Origin: Trueperaceae bacterium
GTDB lineage: Bacteria > Deinococcota > Deinococci > Deinococcales > Trueperaceae
Length of the DNA: 64,000 bases
Reading direction: 5' to 3'
NCBI GenBank assembly: GCA_020354625.1
Contig: CP070651.1
Location: 2,602,135-2,666,134, forward strand
The notes under the pieces were generated by a model. The model did no database searches, had not been told where the DNA came from, and saw only the letters and a program-made list of their open reading frames with translations. Of this stretch, positions 16,635-25,664 are shown piece after piece. The position numbers and the translations under genes are program-made. The number at the start of each line of letters is the position of its first letter. Position 1 is the stretch's first letter.

Positions 16635-17750
16635 TCAGAGCGAAAGCCGGTAGCGACGGATCACGCCCTCCTGCAAGGAGAGCCCCAAGCCCGGGCCGCG
16701 CGGCGGCGTCAGGCAACCATCTTCGAGATCCAGAAGATCGCCCGCCAGCTCCTGCAGAAGTGGGTTGGGGTTGGCGTCCATCTCCATGCGCCAGCCACCC
16801 GGCACGGCGGCCAAGACGTGCAAGGACGCAGCGAAACCCACCGCACCGCCCAGGTAGTGTGGCGCATAAGGCACACCCCAGGCGGTGGCGAGAGAGCAGA
16901 TGGCATACATTTCCGTGAGACCCCCCGTCTTGGCCACGTCGGGTTGTACGAGATCGAAGGAACCACCCTCGAGCGCCCGCCGGAACCCGGTGCGCCCATA
17001 GAGATTCTCGCCACCGGCTACCTTGAGGCCCGTGCGCAAGCGGAAGGGCTCGATCAGCTCGGGCTCATCTACCGGAAAAGGCTCCTCGATGGTGTCGACT
17101 CCGGTTTCGTGCAAGGTGGGCGCGAGTTCGAGAGCACGCGCGAAATCGAGTCCCTGGTTGGCGTCGACCAAAAGGATCGCATCGTCTCCGACGACCCCGC
17201 GGAGCCGGGATACGTTCGCCCGGTCGATCTCGAGGCCGAAACCGACCTTGAGTTTGAAGGCGTCGACACCGCGCTCGAGAAACGGCGCACAGAGTGTTTC
17301 CGGTGCGACCGGCCCCAGCCCGCTGGCGTAGACGGGGAGTCTTTGCGCGCTCCCCCCCCATAGCTCGTAGATGGGGCGGCCGAGAGCCTGGCCTTTGAGG
17401 TCCCACAAGGCGATGTCGACGGCACTGATCGCTTGCCAGAGGGGGCCGGGCGCTCCCCACTGGAGCCCGAGTGGGCGCAGGGTACGGCTCAGCTTCTGGT
17501 GAAGCCAGGCGATCTCTGAGGCATCCTCACCGATCAGGAGCGGCGCCACACCGTCTGAGAGCGTGCGGACGCGTTCCTGGGGCGACCAGCTCGGAAAGTT
17601 GCCCCAGCTCTCCCCCCAGCCACAGAGCCCCTCGTCACTGCAGACGCGCACCAAGATCGCTACGCGGCGGTCCATACGCCCAAACGAGGTTTGCACCGGG
17701 GGATCGATGGGGACCTGTAAAACGATGGGCTCTACCTGCGTAATCTTCAT
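16635..17750 (-). CDS. Enolase-superfamily enzyme (mandelate racemase/muconate lactonizing group)
   Basis: 371 residues. N-terminal capping domain, then the barrel with the KxK base motif in DAFKLKVGFG, metal ligands in LLVDANQGLD, TIEEPF and AGGENLYG, and the Asp/His side of the site in DLVQPDVAKTGGL and APHYLGG, with Glu in RMEMDANPNP. The Asp-His dyad points to the mandelate racemase subgroup, which includes many sugar-acid dehydratases. Follows a sugar-type binding-protein gene on the same strand, so a sugar-acid dehydratase or racemase is the likely role. Confidence 0.88.
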   Translation of the reverse strand: MKITQVEPIVLQVPIDPPVQTSFGRMDRRVAILVRVCSDEGLCGWGESWGNFPSWSPQERVRTLSDGVAPLLIGEDASEIAWLHQKLSRTLRPLGLQWGAPGPLWQAISAVDIALWDLKGQALGRPIYELWGGSAQRLPVYASGLGPVAPETLCAPFLERGVDAFKLKVGFGLEIDRANVSRLRGVVGDDAILLVDANQGLDFARALELAPTLHETGVDTIEEPFPVDEPELIEPFRLRTGLKVAGGENLYGRTGFRRALEGGSFDLVQPDVAKTGGLTEMYAICSLATAWGVPYAPHYLGGAVGFAASLHVLAAVPGGWRMEMDANPNPLLQELAGDLLDLEDGCLTPPRGPGLGLSLQEGVIRRYRLSL

Positions 17751-17769
17751 ACCCGGTCTACCAACGCAA

Positions 17770-17924
17770 GGGGTGATGGGTGATGAGTGATGGGTAATGG
17801 GTCAGGCCCTAGCGACTGTTTGAGCAGAACAGGAATCACAACCGCTCTAGCGCAAGTCGGCAACGGCAGTACTCGGTCCGTGAGTTCCGCAATACTCATC
17901 CCTGTTTCCTCATCCCTCATCACC
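17770..17924. repeat. GTRATGR heptamer hairpin element, copy 3
   Basis: Left arm 17770-17802, right arm 17894-17924, with a longer centre than the other copies. It is the only copy between genes on the same strand, and its right arm supplies the stop codon of the upstream binding-protein gene (TGA at 17920-17922 read on the minus strand). Confidence 0.75.
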
Positions 17925-19191
17925 ATCTTCCTAGCAGCTTCTCGAGCCCGAGTTGCATCTGCCCGAGCGCTTCATCCGCGGTCAATCTTCCGGCCAAAAA
18001 GGCGTTCATATTGGTCTTGATGATCTCGCTGACCTCGACGTAGAAAGGTGTCACCGGCCGGGAGCGGGCGTTTTCGACGACCCCGAGAAGCTCCGCTACG
18101 TGCGGTGCGGCTTCGATGATCAACGGGTCGGCGTAGAGATCCCTTTGGGCGGGAAGGGTTCCGCCTTCGATCGCCAGCGCTCGCCCCGTCTCCTCGCTGG
18201 CCAGAAATCGGATGAGCCTGAAGGCTTCCTCCTTATGACGGCTGAAGGCGCTGATGCCCCACAAGAAACCCCCGATACAGCTGGCGCTCTGCCTGCCCTC
18301 GAAGGCCGGCAGCGGCGCCAGACCGACCTTGCCGGCTACGAGCGTGGGTTGCGGGCTGTTGCCCTGCAGGTGCGCCCAAGCGTAGCTCCAATTGAGCATA
18401 AAGACCGCCCGGCCCGCTTGGAACACCTGGCGGCTGTGATCGGTCGAGGTCCTGAAGATATCCTCTTTGGTGATCCCCGAAGCGAGCGTATCGCCGTACC
18501 AGGCGAGCGCCTGTTGGCCTTCTGGGCTGTCGAGGGTGATGGCACCACTAGGGTCGCGCCAATCGCCACCGGCAGACCAGAGCGCCTCGAGAAACGTACA
18601 GTTGGTACCCTCGATGGCAGCCCCTTGGTAGTTGAAACCTTCGAGGCCGGGTTGTCTCTCACCCTCGAGAATCTCTAGAGCCTGCGCCTTGAGCTCCGAC
18701 CAGGTCACAGGCGGATCGAAACCGTAGGCGTCGAGAAGATCGCTCCGGTAGTAAAGGAACTGAACGTCGGAAAAGGCGGGCAGGGCGTAAAGGGAGCCGT
18801 CGACCAGGGCCGGCTCGATAGCGGCGGGGAGATAGGTTGCCAGGGTAGTTTGCATCGCTTCTTCATCGTCGAAAAGGGAATCTAGGGGCTCGAGCCAACC
18901 GGCAGCGACAAAGGAAGCCGGCAACACCACATCGAGCAAAAATACATCGATGTCGCCGCTTTTTTGGGACAGTACCGCACTCAGAAATTGATACTGGACG
19001 TCGGTAGTGGCACCTCCAACCTCGAAGGTGACGTTGATATCGGGGTTCTGATCGTTGAAGGTCTCGAGCAGCGACCGAATGACGCCGGGACGCTGCTGGC
19101 CACCGATGAAGACGGTGAGTTCGACCTGCGCGCAGGCGAGCGATGACAAGAGCGAAAGGCAAGAGATGAAGAGACCGATTCTGTTCAACAT
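17920..19191 (-). CDS. Extracellular solute-binding protein, family 1 (sugar ABC)
   Basis: 423 residues from the ATG at 19191, which has GGAGG seven bases upstream and opens a clean signal peptide (MLNRIGLFISCLSLLSSLAC then AQ). A longer frame starts at 19242 but would bury the signal peptide. The body is a MalE/UgpB-like type II binding protein: ETFNDQNPDINVTFEVGG near the N-terminus, FLLDVVLPASFVAAGWLEPL, PAFSDVQFLYYRSDLLDAYG, and GGFLWGISAFSRHKEEAFRL. Lies 47 bases downstream of the STAND gene. Its stop codon is inside a heptamer hairpin element. Confidence 0.9.
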   Translation of the reverse strand: MLNRIGLFISCLSLLSSLACAQVELTVFIGGQQRPGVIRSLLETFNDQNPDINVTFEVGGATTDVQYQFLSAVLSQKSGDIDVFLLDVVLPASFVAAGWLEPLDSLFDDEEAMQTTLATYLPAAIEPALVDGSLYALPAFSDVQFLYYRSDLLDAYGFDPPVTWSELKAQALEILEGERQPGLEGFNYQGAAIEGTNCTFLEALWSAGGDWRDPSGAITLDSPEGQQALAWYGDTLASGITKEDIFRTSTDHSRQVFQAGRAVFMLNWSYAWAHLQGNSPQPTLVAGKVGLAPLPAFEGRQSASCIGGFLWGISAFSRHKEEAFRLIRFLASEETGRALAIEGGTLPAQRDLYADPLIIEAAPHVAELLGVVENARSRPVTPFYVEVSEIIKTNMNAFLAGRLTADEALGQMQLGLEKLLGRW

Positions 19192-19238
19192 ACACTTACC
19201 TCCGGTGTCGGGATTCGCAACGGATCGCTTTACGCGCG

Positions 19239-22200
19239 TCAATCCCCTGCAGGATACTCCATGCAGGTGCGCTCATAAGGCCTGTCTCCAAAAAAGCGCG
19301 TCCACTCCGCTGAGGTCAAGTTACGAGCCGCGATGCGGCAGGCGCTCTCCAACCAAGATTCACGGCCGACGTCCCAGAGGATGATGGTGTTATCAGCACT
19401 GCCGCTCGCCAAGGTTCGCCCGTCGGGGCTGAAGGCCACGCTCTCGACCGACGAGCTATGGCCCCTCAGCGGGTCGCCGAGCGACTCACCGCTGGTGACG
19501 TCCCACAAGATGACGGTGTTGTCGAGGCTGCCGCTCGCCAGCACCTTGCTGTCGGGACGGAATGCGACGCTGTTGACCCAACCGAGGTGGGCCCGTAGCG
19601 GCTCGCCGATCATCTCCCCTGTCGCCGCATCCCACAAGATCACGCTGTTGTCGAGACTGCCGCTCGCCAGCATGCGCCCATCGGGACTGTACGCCACGCT
19701 CTGCACGTAAAAGTCGTGTCCCACCAGGGGATCGCCGGCCGTCTCGCCGGTGGCGGCGTCCAAACGAACGATCGTGTTATTGAGTCCACCGCTTACGATC
19801 GTGAGACCGTCTGGGCTAAAGGCGACACTTCTCAGAGCTTCGCCGTGAGCACGATTTGCCTGCCACAGATGTTTTCCACTGGATACGTCCCACAAGATGA
19901 CGGCTTCGTCGTCCCCAGCACTGACCAACAGTGAACCGTCGGGGCTGAAAGCGAGGCTCTGCACGAAGTAGCTGTGCCCCACCAACGGCTCGCCCAGCGG
20001 ACGCTTGGCAACGAGATCCCAAAGGATGACGGTATAGTCGTCGCTGGCGCTCGCCAGCACGCGCCCGTCGGGACTGAAAGCCACACCGTTGACCCAAGCG
20101 AGGTGTTCACCGAGGCGCTCTCCCTGGGGCTCTTCACTGGAGAGATCCCAGAGCATGACCGAGTTATCCCGGCTCCCACTCGCCAATCGCCCTCCATCTG
20201 GACTAAAAGCGAGGCTCTCGACCGAAAGATGGTGGCCGCTCAGAGGTTCTTGTAAGTACTGCTTCCTTTGTGGATCCCACAACAGCACGGCACCATCTCC
20301 ACCACCGCTAGCGAGAATCGAACTGCTCGGATCGAAACTGACGCTGCGCACCGCCGCACTATGACCTTTGAGCGGGGGGACCTTAGGCTCACGCCGGTTC
20401 ACATCCCAGAGGATGACCGTCTGATCGTCGCCGGCGCTGGCGAGCGTCGCACCGTCCGCACTGAAGGCGACCGAACGGACGAAATCCTGGTGCGCGAGCA
20501 GCGGCTCGCCAAGAGGCTTGCCACTCGAAGTCTCCCACAAGCGAACCGAAGTATCGTCGCTGCCACTGGCAAGCACGCTACCGTCGTGGTTGAACGCCAA
20601 GCTCTCGACCGCTCCGAGATGACCGACCAGCGGTTCAAAAAGCAACTGTCCAGTTCCCGGATCCCACACGCGGATGGTCCGATCCTCACCACCGCTGGCG
20701 AGCAAGGCACCGTCGGGGCTGAACGCCACGGCATCGACCCAGGCCCGATGTCCCTCAAAAGGCGCCATACGCATCTCACCGTCGGCGACGCGCCACAAAA
20801 TGACGGTCCGGTCTCGGCTGCCACTGGCCAACGTAAGGCCATCGGGGCTGAAAGCGAGGCTGCTGATGAGCCCCCGATGACCCTCGAAAGACCTAACCCG
20901 TCCCTCTGCTGGTGCGAGATCCCAAAGACGCACCGTTCGATCGGCACCGGCCGTGGCCAGCAGGCTGCCATCGGGACTGAAGGCTATGGCGTACACGGCA
21001 TCGGTGTGCCCCCGCAGCATCTTGGCAGGTGGTCGCTCTCTGGTCATATCCCATAACGAGACGACGTGATCTTCCCCAGCGGCTGCCAAAAACCGTCCGT
21101 CGGGGCTGAAGGCGGTGGCATTGACAGGTCCACCCCTGCCCTGAAGAATCCCAGCGTAGTAGAGTGGGACGGTCTGCAGCACTTGGAGCAGAGTTCCGTA
21201 GCTCTCGCTACTGCCGTCGGCCACCGAGACAGCCTGCTTGGCGAGCAGCGCAGCCCGGTCGTAGTACCCTGCTCTCGGCCCCGGCAACTGGGCAGCTCGC
21301 AGTGCGGCGGCACCGAGTTGCCGCGCCAAGGCGATCTCGGCCTGTTCGACAGCTAGGTTACGCTGCTCTTCTGCCGAGTGCTGAGCGGCGAGGGCTACGG
21401 CCTCAGCAGCCACCGCTCGATCGCGTTCGATTCCAACCCTATCTCGCTCGATCCCCACCTGGCGCCACTGCCAACCCGAGAAGGCCGCCAAAAGGAGCGC
21501 GACAGCGAGCAAGATCCTCAGGCGCCGGTTATCCCGTTTTTGGAGGCGCTCGCGCTCCAGGCGCGTCCGCTCACGCTCCTCTTGCCAGTAGCGTGCCTCC
21601 TCTTTTTCACGCTCGCGCTGGTTGCGGCTCGCCTCGAGGAACGCCACTTCAGCACTTCCGAGTTGATCTCGGTATCGGGCCAGACGCTGCTCGGCCTCGT
21701 CCAAACGAAATCCACGCAACAAGATGCCGCTATCGTTGGCGCTCTCCTCCCACAGTTGCACATCCTGCCGCAGACGCTCTTGCCAAGTTCGAAAGCTGCG
21801 GTGCTCCTCGAGCCAGTGCTCCAAGCGTTGCCAGTTGCGAATCAGCGCTTCATGGACGAGTTCGACGGTTCGATTACCTTGCTCGCCCTGACCTGTGACC
21901 AGCAAACGAGCCGGAGCAGAAGCGAGTTTGACGATGAGCGGCCAGTGATCTGCCACTTCATGAAAGACGGCCACACGCCTGGTAACTTCCTGCCCCGCGC
22001 CCGGATACACCAGCTGCATAAAGACCTTCTGTGCAGCAACCTTTTCATCTTCAGCGAGGGTCTCAAAAGTCCGCTCTGCGTGGTTGGCTAGAGCCTGGAT
22101 GACACCTCCGATAGATTCGTACGCTTGGTGGGTAAGCCGTCCGTGCTCTTGTTTCTCCCAGAGCTGGCTCAAGGTAAAAGCGAGCAGCGGCAAACTCCCT

Positions 22201-23630
22201 TCGTGGCCGGCGAGGTCGCGCAAGAGGCGATCTGCTAAGCCATCCTCCAGCAGTATCCCGTGTCGTTGTGCCGGCTCCTCGATAACGGACCTCAGCTCCG
22301 CCTGATTCATGGGGCCCAAGAGGTACTGTGCCCGCTGCAACAACTCCAAGAGCGGTCGATACTCCAAGGCGACAGCCAAAAAATCGGCGCGGATCGTGAG
22401 CACGAGCTGCACCTGTCCGCCCGCTTGCGTGGCTAGGGTCAAGAGCTGGTCGAGAAATGGAATCGGGTCGAACGATCGGCGATCTTCTGAAGCACCGCGG
22501 TCCTCAACTGATTCAAATGCTGCATAGAGCTCTTCAAACTGGTCGATTACGAGCAGGACGCGTTCCTCAGGACGCTTGGCAAACACGGCCTCCATGACTT
22601 GATCCAACGTAACCTCACCCGTACTCATGTTGCGAGCCAGCACCGTGGCTTCTGCCAACTTATCTACCTCAGTAAGGCCCTCCTCCAATAGGGGCGTCAG
22701 TGCCAAAGCCAACGACAGAAACGGTTGGCGACCAGGACGGAAGTGTGCGATCGACCAGCCCCCTTGTGCACGCACCTTGGGCAACAACCCGGCGAACACC
22801 AGAGAAGATTTTCCACTGCCGCTCGGACCTACTACGGCGACCACATAGGGGCTATGACCGAGGACTCGAAGCAGATCGTCTACGTAGCGGTCACGGCCGA
22901 AAAAGAGATTCGCGTCCCTTTCGAGATAGAAGGTGAGCCCCTTGTACGGGTTCGGAGGGAGTGTCAGCTTAGGCCCGGACTCGACCAGCTCTTTTCGACT
23001 CTCCTCCCGGCCAGCAGATAGCTCGATCCCAAACGTCTCCGCCTCTTTGCGCACGTCAGCCGCCTGCGGACTACCGCCGGCCTGCAACAGGGCATAGATG
23101 CGCCGGAAGTCCTCCGGCTCCGGCTCGGGCGCACCTCTAAGCAGATAGGCACGCTCGGCGTGTTCAACGGCGGTCGAAAACTTCTCTTGGGCAGCGGCCT
23201 GCTCTCCCAAGCCGAGAAGCGCCTCGCGGAGCCTGCCGGCATAAAGTTCCCGCTTGGCGTACACCCACTCTTCGAGCTCGACCCCCCAGTCGAGGTGCAC
23301 CCCTTCCAAGAAGGGGCCGCGGTAGAGCTCGAGCGCGTCGCGGTAGCGTCCCTCGTCGACTGCGGTCCGAAAGTCGGAACCGTCCACAGGCACCCTGCTC
23401 TCGAGCCGGGACCCGTCGATGTGAACGGCGTCGGGCGCACCCTTTTTGAGCTGGCTAAGCGCCTTGGAGAGGCTGCCGGGTGCGTTGGCGGCGGTGGGCC
23501 AGAAGAGCTCGGCTAGAAAGAGCCGGTCGTTGGGGCCTTCCAAAGCCAGATAGCTGAGCAATAAAAGCGGCATCGGCCGCGAGAACTCGGAGCCCTCGAG
23601 CGTCAACTCGCCCAGGGTGCGGAGCAACAT
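19239..23630 (-). CDS. SARP/BTAD - STAND NTPase - WD40 regulator
   Basis: 1463 residues. Residues 1-205: short winged-helix and bacterial transcriptional activator domain (LLLLSYLALEG, AELFWPTAANAPGSLSKALS, YRGPFLEGVHLDWGVELEEW). Residues about 227-640: nSTAND-type NTPase beginning NPYKGLTFYLERDANLFFGR, Walker A GPSGSGKSS at 268-276, Walker B LLVIDQFEEL near 359-368, and LVHEALIRNW near 591-600. Residues 660-700 are a charged coiled coil, 703-720 a hydrophobic possible membrane segment. From 833 there are 14 WD40 repeats of 43 residues, enough for two seven-bladed propellers, ending in the family's usual WLESACRIAARNLTSAEWTR tail. Expected to act as a ligand-triggered oligomerising switch that controls transcription. 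TACAAT six bases before the ATG suggests its own leaderless promoter. It sits inside a sugar-transport gene array. Confidence 0.9.
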   Translation of the reverse strand: MLLRTLGELTLEGSEFSRPMPLLLLSYLALEGPNDRLFLAELFWPTAANAPGSLSKALSQLKKGAPDAVHIDGSRLESRVPVDGSDFRTAVDEGRYRDALELYRGPFLEGVHLDWGVELEEWVYAKRELYAGRLREALLGLGEQAAAQEKFSTAVEHAERAYLLRGAPEPEPEDFRRIYALLQAGGSPQAADVRKEAETFGIELSAGREESRKELVESGPKLTLPPNPYKGLTFYLERDANLFFGRDRYVDDLLRVLGHSPYVVAVVGPSGSGKSSLVFAGLLPKVRAQGGWSIAHFRPGRQPFLSLALALTPLLEEGLTEVDKLAEATVLARNMSTGEVTLDQVMEAVFAKRPEERVLLVIDQFEELYAAFESVEDRGASEDRRSFDPIPFLDQLLTLATQAGGQVQLVLTIRADFLAVALEYRPLLELLQRAQYLLGPMNQAELRSVIEEPAQRHGILLEDGLADRLLRDLAGHEGSLPLLAFTLSQLWEKQEHGRLTHQAYESIGGVIQALANHAERTFETLAEDEKVAAQKVFMQLVYPGAGQEVTRRVAVFHEVADHWPLIVKLASAPARLLVTGQGEQGNRTVELVHEALIRNWQRLEHWLEEHRSFRTWQERLRQDVQLWEESANDSGILLRGFRLDEAEQRLARYRDQLGSAEVAFLEASRNQREREKEEARYWQEERERTRLERERLQKRDNRRLRILLAVALLLAAFSGWQWRQVGIERDRVGIERDRAVAAEAVALAAQHSAEEQRNLAVEQAEIALARQLGAAALRAAQLPGPRAGYYDRAALLAKQAVSVADGSSESYGTLLQVLQTVPLYYAGILQGRGGPVNATAFSPDGRFLAAAGEDHVVSLWDMTRERPPAKMLRGHTDAVYAIAFSPDGSLLATAGADRTVRLWDLAPAEGRVRSFEGHRGLISSLAFSPDGLTLASGSRDRTVILWRVADGEMRMAPFEGHRAWVDAVAFSPDGALLASGGEDRTIRVWDPGTGQLLFEPLVGHLGAVESLAFNHDGSVLASGSDDTSVRLWETSSGKPLGEPLLAHQDFVRSVAFSADGATLASAGDDQTVILWDVNRREPKVPPLKGHSAAVRSVSFDPSSSILASGGGDGAVLLWDPQRKQYLQEPLSGHHLSVESLAFSPDGGRLASGSRDNSVMLWDLSSEEPQGERLGEHLAWVNGVAFSPDGRVLASASDDYTVILWDLVAKRPLGEPLVGHSYFVQSLAFSPDGSLLVSAGDDEAVILWDVSSGKHLWQANRAHGEALRSVAFSPDGLTIVSGGLNNTIVRLDAATGETAGDPLVGHDFYVQSVAYSPDGRMLASGSLDNSVILWDAATGEMIGEPLRAHLGWVNSVAFRPDSKVLASGSLDNTVILWDVTSGESLGDPLRGHSSSVESVAFSPDGRTLASGSADNTIILWDVGRESWLESACRIAARNLTSAEWTRFFGDRPYERTCMEYPAGD

Positions 23631-23636
23631 GCCCTC

Positions 23637-23642
23637 ATTGTA
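23637..23642 (-). promoter_or_regulatory. Candidate leaderless -10 element of the STAND gene
   Basis: On the minus strand TACAAT is followed by six bases (GAGGGC) and the ATG at 23630. It fits TANNNT spacing seen before two other genes in the window. No convincing -35 box. Confidence 0.35.
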
Positions 23643-23674
23643 CCTGTGACCCGTAACGCCTCCGGCTGAGACCC

Positions 23675-24562
23675 CTATCCTTTGAGCGAACCGACCGTGA
23701 TGCCCTTGATGAAGTAGTTCTGGAAGACCATGAAGATGATGAACATGGGGATGAAGGCGAAGGTGGCCCCGGCCATGCTAAGACCCAGATCGGTGGTCCC
23801 AACCCCGGAAGCTGCCAATTTCGATACCCCGACCGGAAGCGTCATCATCTTCTCGCTGTTGGTGACGACCAATTGCCATAAATAGTCGTTCCAGCCGGCC
23901 ATGAAGGCGAAGATCGAGACCGCGCCGATGGCCGGGCGGCTCAGCGGCACCACCACGTGCCAAAAGAGTTGCAGCTCGCTGGCGCCGTCGACGGTCGCCG
24001 CCTGGAGGAGTTCATCAGGGATCGAGCGCATATACTGGCGCATCAGGAATATACCGAAAGGGTATGCCAAGAAGGGCACGATCATCGCCTGGTAAGTGTC
24101 GAACCACTTGAGGTTCCGCATCAAGATGAACATGGGGATCATAAACGCCTGGCGCGGCACCATCATGGTGAGAAGGAAGGCCCAGAAGAGGATCTCTCTG
24201 CCGGGGAAGACCTTCTTGCTGAAAGCGTAGCCGGCCATCACGCTGGTGGTTACAGCGCCCAGGCCGATACAACTCGCCACCACAAAAGAGTTGAACATCC
24301 AGCGAAACGACGGTTTGTCGCCAAAGAGGTTCTGCCAGTTCTCCAAGGTAGGCGTCAACGGAATCCACTGCGGCGGGTAGGCGATGGCGATGCGCTGCAC
24401 TTTCAGTGAGCCGATGATCATCCAGTACAAGGGGATGAGCAAGCCGATGGCGAGCAAGACGCAAAGCGCAAAGGCAATGTACCAGCCGAGCGAGCGTTTG
24501 AGGAGCCTCGGGCGCGGTCTGGGGGCTGGACGTGTTTTATCTAAGGTCTGGTTCACATGCAA
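23675..24562 (-). CDS. Carbohydrate ABC transporter permease (MalG type)
   Basis: 295 residues, about six membrane segments. The EAA loop is ELLQAATVDGASELQLFWHV near residues 190-210. IPLYWMIIGSLK near 45-56 and the C-terminal FIKGITVGSLKG are typical of the MalG/LacG branch. It starts eight bases after the MalF-type gene's stop and ends 44 bases before the STAND gene. Forms the channel with the product of 24571-25479. Confidence 0.92.
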   Translation of the reverse strand: MHVNQTLDKTRPAPRPRPRLLKRSLGWYIAFALCVLLAIGLLIPLYWMIIGSLKVQRIAIAYPPQWIPLTPTLENWQNLFGDKPSFRWMFNSFVVASCIGLGAVTTSVMAGYAFSKKVFPGREILFWAFLLTMMVPRQAFMIPMFILMRNLKWFDTYQAMIVPFLAYPFGIFLMRQYMRSIPDELLQAATVDGASELQLFWHVVVPLSRPAIGAVSIFAFMAGWNDYLWQLVVTNSEKMMTLPVGVSKLAASGVGTTDLGLSMAGATFAFIPMFIIFMVFQNYFIKGITVGSLKG

Positions 24563-24570
24563 CCTCCCCG

Positions 24571-25479
24571 TCAGTGTGCCTGGCGGTCGAGCAGCCTGAA
24601 CTGCACGGCAGCGACCACGCTGATGATGGCCAGAAGCACCACGGCCATAGCCGAGGCGTAGCCGAACTTGAAGAAGGTAAAGGCATTCTCATAGAGCCTG
24701 AATACGATCGTCTGGGTGGCGTTCGCGGGGCCGCCGAGGGTCATGAGAAGCACCACCACGAAGACCTGGAAGACGGCGATGGTGAGGGTGACCAGCACGA
24801 ACAGCACGGTGGGTTGAAGCAGAGGCAGGGTAATTCGCCAAAACTGCTGCCAACCGGCGGCGCCGTCGAGTTTGGCCGCTTCGTAGAGCTCTTCAGGAAT
24901 GGCGCCGAGCCCGGCACGAAAGAGGATCAAGGGTTGCCCGAGACTCCAACTGATCACCACCAACGACAGCGACAACAGCGCAGTATCCGGCTGCGCCAGC
25001 CAGCCGATCTTGTCGATGCCGAAGAGCTTGAAGATCCCCAGCATCTCCAGGGAGGCGTTGAGAAGGCCGAACTCCCGGCTGTAGATAATAAGCCAGACCA
25101 TGGCCAGAATCACCCCGGCGGAAACGACCGGCATGTAGAAGGCGATCCGGAAAAACGTCTGCGACCTCTGCCGCAGCGGGTAGACGATCACCGCGACGAA
25201 GAGGCTGATGACCAACGCCACCGGAACCACCACCAAGACAAATAGGAAGGTGTTTTTGACGCCGATCTGAAATGCGTTATCGCGGGTGAACAGGCGGACG
25301 TAGTTGTCCAAGCCGATAAAGGTCCACTTGGCCCGGTTCACGCCGGCCTTGTAAAAGCTGAGCCAGATCCCTTGCAGCAGGGGGTAGACGGTGAAGATAA
25401 CGAAGGGGATCAGGGCCGGCAAAACAAAACAATACCCCCAGCGTCCCTTCCATATGCGCGCTAGCAAATCTCCTGACAT
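24571..25479 (-). CDS. Sugar ABC transporter permease (MalF type)
   Basis: 302 residues, six membrane segments after a short basic N-terminus. The EAA loop is ELYEAAKLDGAAGWQQFWRI near 210-230; FVIFTVYPLLQGIWLSFYKAG opens the first membrane pair as in UgpA/LacF. Partner of the MalG-type permease eight bases downstream. No ATPase gene lies in the same array except the RbsA-like one at its end, so a shared MsmK/MalK-type ATPase is expected. Confidence 0.92.
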   Translation of the reverse strand: MSGDLLARIWKGRWGYCFVLPALIPFVIFTVYPLLQGIWLSFYKAGVNRAKWTFIGLDNYVRLFTRDNAFQIGVKNTFLFVLVVVPVALVISLFVAVIVYPLRQRSQTFFRIAFYMPVVSAGVILAMVWLIIYSREFGLLNASLEMLGIFKLFGIDKIGWLAQPDTALLSLSLVVISWSLGQPLILFRAGLGAIPEELYEAAKLDGAAGWQQFWRITLPLLQPTVLFVLVTLTIAVFQVFVVVLLMTLGGPANATQTIVFRLYENAFTFFKFGYASAMAVVLLAIISVVAAVQFRLLDRQAH

Positions 25480-25574
25480 GCTGATCCTCCCGGCTGCCGC
25501 AAGCTGAAAACCGATCTCCCGTACCGGTACACAGAGCTTTTACGGGGCCGCTCGACCTCCTCGATTCGTGCGTG

Positions 25575-25608
25575 CTTGCTTCGCCCGAATCGATTCGGGC
25601 GAAGCAAG
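25575..25608 (-). promoter_or_regulatory. 34-base perfect palindrome after the binding-protein gene
   Basis: The half sequence CTTGCTTCGCCCGAATC (25575-25591) is followed at once by its exact reverse complement. As RNA it would form a stem of up to about 15 pairs with a minimal loop. It lies 56 bases after the binding-protein stop and about 95 bases before the MalF-type start, so it separates the two as the hairpins at 3174-3201 and 51181-51204 do. Confidence 0.7.
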
Positions 25609-25664
25609 ACGAAATGGATGATCAGACCGGCATGGACTCACCAAGCCGATCCGTCAAACCAGCG

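Noticed and set aside
19192-19242. Upstream start of the binding protein that would overlap the STAND gene end
   Set aside because: It would put 17 polar residues before the signal peptide; GGAGG is correctly placed for 19191.
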